A stretch of 64,000 nucleotides of DNA from Diphasiastrum complanatum (Eukaryota; Streptophyta; Lycopodiopsida; Lycopodiales; Lycopodiaceae), in assembly GCA_029204225.1 (NCBI GenBank), contig CM055097.1, forward strand, positions 28,319,192 to 28,383,191, read 5' to 3'. The notes under the pieces were generated by a model that saw only the letters and a list, made by a program, of their open reading frames with translations, did no database searches and was not told the DNA's origin. Below, in pieces: positions 19,883 to 29,363 of the stretch (within the stretch, counting starts at the first letter, position 1; the number at the start of each line of letters is the position of its first letter). Both the position numbers and the translations under genes were made by a program.

Positions 19883-19974
19883 GTCTTCCATCTTGAACCG
19901 CTTCAAATCTATCCAATGTAACGTTCTTGAGAGATGAAAATTTCAGCCCCTTCTTGTATAAATTCAAGACCAAG
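19883..19974. repeat. Right copy of RT-derived direct repeat
   Basis: 92 bp matching 19219-19301, with 9 extra bases (ccgcttcaa). This copy keeps the expected RT reading D-L-K-R-F-K-M-E-D, so it is the more complete version. Confidence 0.85.
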
Positions 19975-20395
19975 ATAAAAGTGCAATAGGCCTAAATCTG
20001 AGGTTTCAAAAACTGTACCAAGATCAAGTATTAAGGCATCAATCTGCTGCTCACTACTTCTCGTAAGAATAATATCAACATAAAGCAAAATAATGATGAT
20101 AAAATCTGAAGTATGCTTGACATAAAGAGTAGATTCGCTAGGACTATTAGTAAACCCACGATCCCAAAAGTAGGCATGTATCTTTTGATACCACATCCTT
20201 GGGGCTTGCTTCAGTCCATAAAGTGCTTTCTTGGGAAGACAAACTTTATCTTCTTAGCCTTCAACCAAAAAACCAGTAGGTTGTTGAAGGTACACTTCCT
20301 CATTGAGATCACCATTGAGGAATGTTTTCTTTATGTCAAGTTGCCGTAAACGCTAACCAAAATGGGCAGCCAAAGAGGTTACTACCTGTAGGCTG
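19909..20395 (-). pseudogene. Copia-A RT, palm and thumb
   Basis: The minus strand reads [34 protein letters not shown], then FTNSPSESTLYVKHTSDF and LLYVDIILTRSSEQQ. The catalytic copia motif is normally Y-V-D-D; here one Asp codon is missing (YVD-II), which should abolish polymerase activity. In-frame stops occur in two places. Upstream the RT is interrupted by about 650 bp of other sequence. Confidence 0.8.
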
Positions 20396-21060
20396 ATATT
20401 CTAAGGAATATGCGAGCCATCTTGAAAAGGATACAGACTTAAGCCTAGAACTGGATCAGTCAAGTTTAGGCCTTTGCGCCATGTTGTAACGGCTTAAAGT
20501 TGTTTAGTTCTAAGCCTAAGTCTAGAAGATTGGAACTTAAACTAGTCTGAATAAGTTCAACTTAATTGATTTCAGTTGTTTATGGTCCATTGGGGGTTTG
20601 TCCCATGGTACCAAGTTAAGCTTATGTGGTCTATTTGTCCCATAGTGCCTTTTTGTAAGTGACCAGCACTCCAAGTATATATAGGAGTGGAAGAGTCCAT
20701 TTTGTCAGAAGAACCTCATTAGCATAATAGAGCTTTACCTCCTTTCATCTCCTCTGTGACGATTTATAATTGTTACACTGTGTATTATAATTATGAACCA
20801 AGTTAACTAGTTTTATTTTATCATTGGGCCTTTCACAAGTAGGTTAAGCCTTTGTAAAGTTGGGTTTTAGGTTAAGCCGTCATTTGAGTCAGTTCCTAAG
20901 TAGAGAAACGAGAGAAGAGCGGATCTTACCCTCAGAATACTCATCCTATGCTTGCATTGTCTTTTCAGCATCCATATTCATGCTAGTAGGAAGAAGCCTT
21001 AGCATCGACTAGTTGGGAGACAGCCATAGCCATGCTAGAAGGAGCCTTAGCCAGAATTAG
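20396..21060. other. Insertion-like block inside Copia-A RT
   Basis: Non-coding, AT-rich sequence between the two RT halves. It contains a TATA-like agtatatatagg (20674-20685) and a possible LTR-type start tgtaacggcttaaag (20483). It may be a solo LTR, but no clear terminal CA or target duplication was found. Both borders carry related RT code (VVTSLAAHFG and VRVVLALWH), suggesting rearrangement. Confidence 0.4.
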
Positions 21061-21774
21061 ATGCCAAAGAGCTAACACTACCCTCACGAGCATCCGAGCA
21101 GTAGGAGCAAAAGTCTCCTCATAATCAAACCCCTTTTGCTGAGCGTAGCCTTTGGCAACAAGCCTTGCCTTGTACCTTTCAACGGTACCATCTGCCTTGT
21201 ACTTGATTTTGTATACCCATTAGAACCAATTGCCTTCTTCCCATGAGGAAGATCAACAATAACCCAAATCTGGTTCTTCATGAGTGAATCATACTCATCT
21301 TGCATCGCATCCTCCCAACATTTTACTCCCTTGGCATGCTCATAAAAATCACGTTCTTCCACAACATCTCCATGAGATGTAAGAGCGAAATCTGAAAAAT
21401 CAGCATAGTCCACTGATTTTGTAGAGGCACGTGTCTTTCCATGATAAAACGAACTTACTTTGCTATCCCGCAAAGTCGCTAACAGTCACCGTGGTACTGG
21501 TTTCGGTTGTCCAACAGCCATGTCTCTTCTTGCAATTTGCTGTCCAAGATTTTTTAGAAATTGCTCTTTGTTGTCCAAGATCTTTCGACACTACTCTTGG
21601 CTGTCCAAGATCTTCCAAAATTGGTCCTTGCTGTCCAACAGTTCCTGCAGGCTGATTTTGAGCAACAATGGGCAGTTCTTGATGAACAATAGGCTCTAAA
21701 CTTGATGAGGTGTTGGGCAGTTCGAAACTGGTTGATTGCTGCCCCTCATCTCCAAAAATAGAAGATGTTACCAA
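21061..21774 (-). pseudogene. Copia-A linker and RT N-terminus
   Basis: A Gln/Ser-rich linker with repeated phrases (EDLGQPRVVSKDLGQQRA) links integrase to RT. RT begins with CWEDAMQDEYDSLMKNQIWV and DLPHGKKAIGS, then frameshifts before ETFAPTARM near 21080. Confidence 0.75.
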
Positions 21775-21779
21775 ATCTT

Positions 21780-23014
21780 AAAAACTTCAGCATTCATACT
21801 ATGTGAGTTGGGGCCACATCTAATGAATTCTTTTTCATCAAAATGCACATCACGACTAACAATAATCTTATTAATGCTGAACAGCCTATGGCCTTTGCTT
21901 TCACTACTATAGCCAACAAAAAGGCATTTAACTCCTTTATCCTCAAGCTTTGTACGAAGTTTATGCAGAAGCCGTACAACCAAAAATGCGAAAGTGAGAG
22001 TTTGTGGGCTTCTTCCCATACCAAACTTCATAAGGAGTTAATACTTTCAATGCTTTAGTAGGACTACGATTGCTTATGTATGCCGTCGTTATAATCGCTG
22101 CAGCCCAAAACTTGTGAGGTAGTCCCTTTCCTTTGAGCATGCAACGGGCCATCTCCATAAGTGTGCGATTCTTTCGCTCGGCAACACCATTTGTTGAGGC
22201 ATATAAGGAGTTGTCATTTGATGTAGAATTCCCTTCTCTCGAAGAAATGCACCGAACGTACTCTTGATGTATTCCCCTCCTCGATCGGTGCGTAGGGTCT
22301 TCAAAGAATGCCCAAACTGATTTTCCACCATTGCTAGAAAATCTTTGAAGTGTTGAAAACTTCCGATTTAGCCTTCATAGAATAGATCCATGTAAAAGGG
22401 GAAAAGTCATCAATAAAAGTCACAAAATAGATGCACTTTCCAATGGATTCGGTCCTCATTGGACCACAAACATCACTATGAACCAAATCAAATTTATCAA
22501 GGACCCTTATAGTTCCATCAATTGGAAAAGGTTTCCTTTGAAACTTTCCAAGTATGCACCCCTCGCATACATGCCCTTTCGGCTGCTCAATAGTAGGAAT
22601 GTCTTCTACCATATTAAATGTCTTCAACTTCTTCAAACTTGCAAAGTTGAGATGCCCAGACCTTGCATGCCGCAATTCAGCCAACTCCAATGATTGTGAT
22701 GTAGAGGGAATTTGTCGCTCATAGGTATCCATCATGAATAAGCCATCATGCATTGTTCCCGAAACAATAATCAAGAGAGATCTTATAGGATACTTGACAA
22801 GACACTTATCTTCTTTGAACTCAACAACTAGTCCTTGCTTCAACATAGTTGAAACCGAAAGAAGACTCTTCTTGATTCTCGGAACATAAAGCACATTCTT
22901 GATGTACTTTTCTTCACCATTAGGCAAAATGAAGGTTACAATTCCAATTCCACGAATAAGATAAGATGCACTATTTGCACATTGTACCTTGCTTCTTCCC
23001 ATGAGCATCCTCAA
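21780..23014 (-). pseudogene. Copia-A GAG_pre-integrase and integrase
   Basis: The frame from 23014 contains LYVPRIKKSLLSVS, then the zinc-binding pre-integrase (HARSGHLNFASLK, CEGCILGK) and the start of the DDE core (FDLVHSDVCGPM). After a shift near 22333 come LRTDRGGEYIKS, the block around the catalytic Glu (frameshifted near 22190), KFWAAAIITTAYISNRSPT, and the end domain GVKCLFVGYSSESKGHRLF. The order matches copia integrase. At least three frameshifts are present. Confidence 0.85.
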
Positions 23015-23040
23015 TTATCTCATCAATATTGAGAAGCTCC

Positions 23041-23453
23041 TCACAAAGTGATCTTCGTCAAGTGATTGGTCACTAGATCCCCTTCTTGCATCTTCAACAT
23101 TGAAAGTTGACTTCGGAGATACACCACTCTTGCTGGATTTTTGACCCTATACATTGTATTAAGTGTTTCCCACGCACTTTTAAATGTTTTACAAGATCTA
23201 ACATGAGGTAAGATAGATCTTTTCACCGCAAGAGCAACCATAGAATGTGCTTGTGCATCCCTTCTATCCCACTTCTTTTGTTCTTCCGAAGATGTAGAAG
23301 GTGATGATGATGATGATCCACGAGGTGTAGAAGATATTTCGCTATGAGAAGATTCTTCATCATGTAACTCCATAAGGAGAAGTTTGTGCCATCCAACCGA
23401 TCTTCACTAAACAAAGAACTGATAGCTTCCGATTCTTTCGCCATTACCTCCAT
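23041..23453 (-). pseudogene. Copia-A gag (UBN2 type)
   Basis: Starts MEVMAKESEAISSLFSED then RLDGTNFSLWSYMMKNLLIA. After a one-base shift near the (GAT)n/His run it continues WDRRDAQAHSMVALAVK, SAWETLNTMYRVKN and LRSQLSMLKMQEGDLV. This is the copia gag core. The C-terminal zinc knuckle part was not found. Confidence 0.8.
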
Positions 23454-24137
23454 TAGAATTTCAGCTTGTAGTAGATAGGAAAGAGAGCCTTTCCAAAGCC
23501 AAATCTACTCACAAATTTGTAGTAAACAAAGAGCTGAAAATAAAGCACAAGATGTCTTCCAATCTGCAACCAAAGTGCTCAAAAGATAATGGATAGATGG
23601 CTGTTTTTCTGCACAAAGAAACCAGCTGCTTGAAAATCAGGTTAGCTTCGATTGAAGCCTACACCAAAACCCAATTAGGAAGCCAAATAGTGTGATCAAC
23701 GCACACTTCAATAGGGCTATCGAAAGCGCCCTACTGCTTGCTGAAAATCTGCAATTTTCCAGCCACAAATTTGCCCTAAACCAAAATAGGGTTTGCTGAA
23801 TTTTGGGCGCCCTCCTCCAAGACTGCAAACCTGAAAAAATCAGCAAAGTAAGAAGGTTCCAAAACCCAAATTAGAAGATCTTTTGGCGGCCTCCTCAAGA
23901 CAAGACTTCCTGAAAACTGGTTGCAAAAAATCAGATTTCAGATGCTGATTTTTGGGCACCAAAAATTGCTCCTCCAAGATCCATGATGGGCGCCCTCCTT
24001 CAACCTGAAAAGAGACAAAAAAGCTGATCCAAACTCCACTTGGAAAAATCAGCAGGATGCTGAATTTTCAGATCACAAAGTAGAGTAGCGACTCTTTTGG
24101 TAGGGCGCCAACATACAAGCTTGCTGCAGATCCGGTT
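23454..24137 (-). other. Copia-A untranslated leader
   Basis: About 680 bp between primer-binding site and gag start. No open frame is convincing. The phrase gggcgccctcctcc recurs three times. Confidence 0.6.
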
Positions 24138-24149
24138 GCTTTGATACCA
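24138..24149 (-). other. Copia-A primer-binding site
   Basis: On the minus strand TGGTATCAAAGC follows the LTR end directly. It matches the initiator tRNA-Met primer site TGGTATCAGAGC of plant copia elements with one change. Confidence 0.85.
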
Positions 24150-24594
24150 TGTAGGAAAACAAGAGCCAAGGCACCAAGATCTAACTATCACACAATCTCC
24201 ACAAGACAAATGAGAGAAGAGGATAGGCGCCCTCGAGGAGAGAGAGAAAGCTGAAATGCAAGCAAAAAAATGGAGAGCAATGCTGAGCAAATGTAAAAAT
24301 TGGAATACACAATGAGCATCTAAGTACTCTACCTAGATGTGGCCAAATGCCAACAAACCCTAAGCTTAACCACTTACTAAATGTAGGGCACCCCAAAAGT
24401 CAAGATAGGGCCCCTAAACAAAATTAGACCCCTAAGGACCCACGAGTCAGTACATGATCAAAATTGGGTCCAACTGAACTTAAGACAAACTTAAGATGGC
24501 CTAAATAACTAAATACCCATGGTTACGCAAATCTCGACCTTTCGGGTCAAAGTAGCCTATGGATTAACTTTAGCATAGTCATTTATTTCTAATA
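24150..24594 (-). repeat. Copia-A 5' LTR
   Basis: The 445-bp mate of 18070-18508. Differences between the two LTRs are scattered substitutions and short indels, so the insertion is not recent. Confidence 0.85.
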
Positions 24595-25439
24595 GGTTCG
24601 TCTTATATGCCTTTTGGCATGGAAAAGATGTTAATAGAGCTTTCTTTCTTTCTCCCCCCCGGCTCCCTAGAAGAACCCCTCTCCTCAACTCCATTCCCAT
24701 CCCCATCCCCATCCTCCCCATCCCCCTTCCTCCCAACCCCCTCACCTCTAGCACCCACCCCACCCCCTTGCAACAATTCCATGTTGTTGCACAACAACAT
24801 CAATGTGTTGCTACTACGCAACAACAACAATAGCAAGATCTTGTTACTGTTGCGCAACATCCCTCTCCATGGATGCGGTTGCACCTCCTCTCCTGCCTTT
24901 TCTTGCTACTACGCCTCCTGCTCCCTCTCCCTCTCCCTCTTTTTCTGTTAGGATTGTTGGGTGCTTGATCCTATTGTTACCTACACTCCTAAAGTGGTTG
25001 AACGTTTTCTAGCCTACAAGATAAAGGTGCTGAAAACAGAGGCGCAAGCACTACGAGATGAAATCAAGCTACTTTAGGAAGAAAATGGACAACTGCAATT
25101 GGAGGTCACAATGTACAAAGTCGGTTTCTAGATGTTTGATGAGCCATCCATCACAGTGACGAAAATCCAAGCCCCATCCTAGCTATTGACATACCCATTA
25201 GCTTGGCCAAATTTCTTGTGAAGAATAGTTGCAGGTTATCAATGGTTGATCAATTCATAGATTATACATTCCAAATATATGTCTGGAAGGTTTTTAACAA
25301 AAGAAATAATGACCTTGACTTTCAAATTCCAAAAAAAACCACCAAAATAATTGTGGATAACAATTCTGGTCTAGTGTTCTTAACTACGGATCCAATTTCA
25401 AGAAAAATTGCACTTCACCTAAGTTTTTCTGCAAGCTGA
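24595..25439 (+). other. Unassigned coding-like remnant
   Basis: A C/T-rich Pro/Ser low-complexity start, CAA/AAC trinucleotide runs (24780-24840), then a + strand helical stretch (KVVERFLAYKIKVLKTEAQA, LRDEIKLL, EENGQLQLEV) with stops, and a 78-codon run from 25203 (LAKFLVKNSCRLSM, DYTFQIYVWKVFNKRN). It could be a LINE ORF1 remnant (Pro/Ser N-terminus plus coiled coil), but no RRM block is visible. Confidence 0.3.
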
Positions 25440-25742
25440 CCTTGCTGTCCTTGCTGCAATCTATCTAACCCTGCAATACACTATCAATAACTTTCGAATT
25501 TTGATCCTTCTGAGATCTGAGGCAGATTTCATAATCTCCTCTTGCAGCACAACTCTTTTTCTTGTAGCACTAGATCTTCTCACATAGCTGCCATAGTTGT
25601 AGATGAAGATCAAACTTGAAAGCTGGCTAGGGACACCCACCTGCACCTGCTTTTCTCCTTTGAAGATGATGGGCAAATCAATCCCTTATGAATTGATTCC
25701 GTTCGTTGGAGTACTTCCTTGTTCTCTTGAATCTTGAACCAT
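25440..25742 (-). other. Copia-E leader or gag start, truncated
   Basis: Sequence directly inside the Copia-E primer site. A 71-codon minus-strand open run (25461-25676) matches nothing I can name. The rest of the element is lost beyond about 25440. Confidence 0.4.
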
Positions 25743-25754
25743 GCTCTGATACCA
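25743..25754 (-). other. Copia-E primer-binding site
   Basis: Minus strand TGGTATCAGAGC, a perfect initiator tRNA-Met primer site, immediately after the LTR end TCTAACA. Confidence 0.85.
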
Positions 25755-26185
25755 TGTTAGAAAACCGACTCGTGCATACAAGTTACCCAAGACCAGATTC
25801 CTATTGTGATGAAACAATAGCCAAACACATGAGAAAGAACACAAGTGATGGAAACTCCAATTATGTCCCATTGCAAATGAGGTAGCGCACTACATTCTTA
25901 TAGACTTTGGTCTATGTTAAAAGCAAAAGCAAAAGCAAAAACGATCTAAAAGCAATTGCCTAATTAATGTCTCTACATATGGTAAAAGCACTAACACCTA
26001 TCTATAGCAATAAGTTGTGCTCAAAATCAAGCACTAGAATCTCGAAGTTGTCTAATTATAGTCTAACTAGACTTTTACTAAATATAGGTAAGGGCCCCTA
26101 GAATTAGCACGCAGGCATGGCCCAATAATCCTAATTAACTTGGATGATAACATTATGGGTACTAATGTGAACATTAACTCTAACA
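25755..26185 (-). repeat. Copia-E 5' LTR
   Basis: Starts TGTTAGA and ends TCTAACA, perfect 7-bp terminal inverted repeats, 431 bp. With the adjacent primer site it is a 5' LTR of a minus-strand copia element. A perfect (AAAGC)n-like run (aaaagcaaaagcaaaagc) lies near 25919-25937. Confidence 0.85.
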
Positions 26186-26399
26186 CATGACACTTCTTTC
26201 TTTGATTACAAATGAGGACCCACGTTGCGTAGATAGAGATGTATCTAGTTACTGCACTTCAGTAGGCTCTATTTGAAGAGCTCAACTTGATGTTGATATG
26301 TTTATTTACCATATGGTAGATTATTTACCTTTTCTTAATGTTATGGAGATGTCTGTTATGCTCCTATGGTTATGACACACTTGATATGTACTTATTTAG

Positions 26400-26740
26400 T
26401 GCTTTGAGATATTTTGGCAACCAGTTGGCGGACCTAAGAGGGCGTCACGCCAAGTGGGATGAGTTGATGCAAGAAAATGACCTAATTGCTGAGATCAGAC
26501 AATCTCCGCAAGAGGATCCTCATTGAAATTGTGAGAGGCAAATCTTGTGCAAGTAAAATTTCAAGAGGAGAGCTTTGGTCTATTTGCTCATATTTACTTT
26601 AAATATACCATAGAAGATGCTATGGTCAAGAGAAATGGCAAACTTCTCATTCCAGCTTTTGAAGAGTTGCATAAGAAAATTGTCCATTTATGTCATGATA
26701 GTCCTATAAGTGCAAGTCATCCTGGTGTTAAGACCCGAGT
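26400..26740 (+). pseudogene. Ty3/gypsy RNase H-integrase junction fragment
   Basis: The + strand reads FGNQLADLRGRHAKWDELMQ, NDLIAEIRQSPQEDP, then after a shift RNGKLLIPAFEELHKKIVHL and CHDSPISASHPGVKT. The last block carries the first histidines of the gypsy integrase zinc finger (H-x3-H, H-P-G). It ends abruptly at a LINE tail. Confidence 0.65.
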
Positions 26741-26770
26741 ATACCTATGGGTACCATCAAGACATTAATA

Positions 26771-26806
<36 letters not shown>
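26741..26806 (+). repeat. LINE 3' tip with (CT)n tail
   Basis: tacctatgggtaccatcaag then acattaataaag leads into (CT)n at 26774-26806. The same sequence, with few differences, precedes the (TC)n tract at 3245-3340 on the minus strand. This looks like a very short 5'-truncated LINE insertion whose tail is a CT repeat. Confidence 0.6.
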
Positions 26807-26809
<3 letters not shown>

Positions 26810-28535
26810 GCCACACATTTTAATGCCCAGACATCATCTAGGCAAATTGAATTTCATGATATCGATATGCATTCCCTGAGGACATACATCTTGGATAGTG
26901 ATGATATTGGCATTACCACGATTTCTGCGGATGTTGATGGTCTGATTACTATCCATGGGGAGTACTTTCTTCAGCTAGGAGAGGGACATGAGCTTGCCAT
27001 TCTAAATGGCTTATCAAGATGGCCACATTCTGGTGATTTTACTTGCCACCCTCATAGTGGCGGTCGCACCTCATAGTGTTGTGGATTATTTCATGGGGTC
27101 GCCATCTCTTATACCATTCATCCCAAATCTTATTGTTTCTCCCTCCACTTTGTTAGACCATTCCTTTCTCACACTATCCCTTGGCACCATGACATGCCAC
27201 TCTCCCACTCTCCCTACGCTACCGAGAGCACCCAAATACACCTTTGACCATGAGCACACACACTTATATATCGGAATCCTCTCTCCTCTCTACTCTAGTA
27301 TTTTCCATATGATAGACCATTTCAAACCTGAGTCACATTTCTCATAGCTGTGCTCCACATATCTGCTTCCAGGTCCTTTCTGTCCAAATATCATAAGCGT
27401 CACTCCCCAACTCATTCTCGTCGGTCTCATAAACCCTAGTATGATGCACTTTGCAAATATCTTCATCTTCAAGTCAAACATGCCCAACCACATTTACTAC
27501 ATAACCTTAAGCGCCTATATGAGTCGTACTTGTCGTTGCAAAAAACAAACTTACGAAAATAATGATGGGATATGCCTGATTAGCCTTCTCTTTAGTGCAT
27601 CCTCTGACTCCTCAAGAAAATTCCTCCCTCGTACCCCACCTCCCCTATTGAATGAGTTATATCTTGGACTGAATATGCCACTACTCTCTACACCGTCACT
27701 ACCAATACTCCCATTATCATCTCCCCTTGCCCTTCTAGTTCTCCTTTTTCATTATTGATATGATTACTGCGGCCATTGAGAAACTACGCGCCCGTCGTGC
27801 ACGGGATGTGGCTGAATTAGAGGCTCACTCCTCGCTATCCTTGCACCCATTTTGCCCAGTTTGCTTAACCAAGCGGTTATATCTGGTTTTCCTCTGACTT
27901 GGTGCACCAATATCATCCATCCAATTTACAAGAGTGGTGACCCCATGAACCCCGGGAATTACTGCACCATTATGATTGGTCATATCATGGCGAAAATTTA
28001 TGCCAGCATCCTACAAACTGTAGTGAGTAGTGAGGCAAAGATTCAAGGATTACATGCACTAGGTTAGGCAGGATTTAAAGCTCAGCATTCTACCAGTGAT
28101 CATATTTTTGCACTGAAGGCTATTATTGAGGAGGCTAAGTCCGGACATGAGAGGGTGTATTGCTGCTTTGTTGATTTCTAGAAGGCATTTGACTCTGTTC
28201 CTAGACATCTACTTATACAGAGAATATGTGAGTTTGGTTTCTCTATTGATGCAGTTTTGGCAATTATGGCACTCTATGAGTAGGTTTGGGACCGTTGCAG
28301 ACTAGATGTGGGTTTATCCTAGTTGGTGAGGAGCACTATTGGGGTGAAGCAAGGTTGCTCCCTCTCCCCCACTCTCTTTGGACTATATATTGATGAGCTT
28401 GAGCATGTTATTAATTAGGAGGGTGCTATCAGCTGTAGACTTGGTGACATTCTCAGTTCCACTTTATTATACGCGGATGATGTGGCACTAGTTTCGTCTA
28501 CAGCAGAGGGATTACATGGATAGACTATGCTCATT
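26807..28535 (+). pseudogene. LINE endonuclease and reverse transcriptase
   Basis: The endonuclease end is visible as LAILNGLSRWPHSGDFTCHP, a frameshift near 27065, then SVVDYFMGSPSL and the S-D-H region LLDHSFLTLSL. After a poorly conserved linker the RT starts about 27850: IIHPIYKSGDPMNPGNYCTI, AGFKAQHSTSDHIFALKAII, CCFVDF (stop) KAFDSVPRHLL, IGVKQGCSLSPTLFGLYIDE and LLYADDVALVSST. The Y-A-D-D and the F-V-D-F motif Asp are intact. At least five in-frame TAG/TAA codons are present. It breaks off after Y-A-D-D, near 28535. It would copy LINE RNA at a nicked target. Confidence 0.8.
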
Positions 28536-28589
28536 CTGGGTTAGTAGAGCATGTTCTTGGGAATTTTTTCTTCAGACTCCTCTTCTCTT

Positions 28590-29000
28590 CTCAATCTTCC
28601 AATACTTCATTAGGAAGCCTTATGCTTGCTTTGAAACTATGGACCTTATTCTCTTCTGAAGAAATGACTACGCTGGAGATAGCACGTTGGATCTTTTTCA
28701 TGCATATGTTGCCTGTTTCACCTTGTGAATTTTTTCTGTATTGACCTGGAAAAAAGCTCTGATGATGTTGATTTCTTTCTTAGTAGTTGTGATAAGTGGA
28801 GGCATATGTTGCCTGTTTCACCTTCTGATTGACCTGGAAAAAAGCTGTGATGAACTTGATTTCTTTCTTAGTAGTTGTGATAAGTGGAGCATGTGCTGAA
28901 TGGTAAACCATGTTCTCTGAAATCTTATTCAGTCTTCCATTAATTCAATGGGAAGACTCATGCTTGTTTTGAAACTATGGACATTATTGTCTTCTGAAGT
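28590..29000. repeat. Intronic tandem duplications
   Basis: A unit with catatgttgcctgtttcacc and cctggaaaaaagctgtgatga occurs at about 28702 and 28801 (period about 99). A second pair (gcttgctttgaaactatgga at about 28624 and 28961) is about 337 bp apart. No coding content. Confidence 0.75.
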
Positions 29001-29279
29001 AGTTTGTGTGGGGAGTGGCATGATTACACCACCACAACACTGTGGATTTTATTCTTGTATTTTCAGTCTGTTTCACTTTGTAAGATCTTTTCTCTCTATG
29101 ATCATGAAGAAAGCACTAGCATTTCTAGTTATAATAAAGAGATTGTCGATTTTGCTGCTAAATAGAATGTGCTTAAGGTTACCACTATGTCACTAATATC
29201 TTTCATGCTCTTTTTCAAATACATGCTAGCTTGTTTAGCTTCAAGCTAGGAATTGATATGAAGGTTTAATTTCATGTAG

Positions 29280-29363
29280 GCTTGGGTGACAAAGAGGTTA
29301 TCATCCAGGGGAAAGTATGTTTCAGTGAAGATAGGGCCAGTTTTTGTTAACTCCAGTGAACAG
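29280..29363 (+). CDS. DUF493 host gene, exon B
   Basis: An 84-bp exon of 28 codons between ttcatgtag and gtactc. It encodes AWVTKRLSSRGKYVSVKIGP then VFVNSSEQ. The S-S-x-G-K-Y-x-S-V signature is the most conserved part of DUF493 and aligns with S-S-K-G-N-Y-H-S-V of E. coli YbeD. Both junctions are phase 0. Confidence 0.85.

Larger units (their letters stand above)
18070..24594 (-). mobile_element. Copia-A, full-length Ty1/copia with nested gag
   Basis: Two direct LTRs (18070-18508 and 24150-24594) enclose, on the minus strand, PBS, gag, integrase, RT and RNase H in copia order, with an AAGGAGGG purine tract at 18509-18516. Several frameshifts and an aberrant insertion in RT show it is dead. 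Five-bp flanks (tggtc and ggttc) are similar but not identical, so the target duplication is decayed or the ends are off by a base. It lies in the large DUF493 intron, opposite to the gene. Confidence 0.9.
16211..29279 (+). other. 13-kb TE-filled intron of DUF493 gene
   Basis: Bounded by gtgagt at 16211 and ttcatgtag at 29279. It contains minus-strand gypsy RNase H, a LINE ORF1, a full-length copia element, a copia 5' LTR, a gypsy zinc-finger piece and a LINE EN-RT remnant. The flanking exons remain clean, so the gene may still be spliced. Confidence 0.75.

Noticed and set aside
24607-24951. 114-codon Pro/Ser/Asn-rich + strand frame
   Set aside because: Low-complexity C/T and CAA runs explain it; no conserved block.
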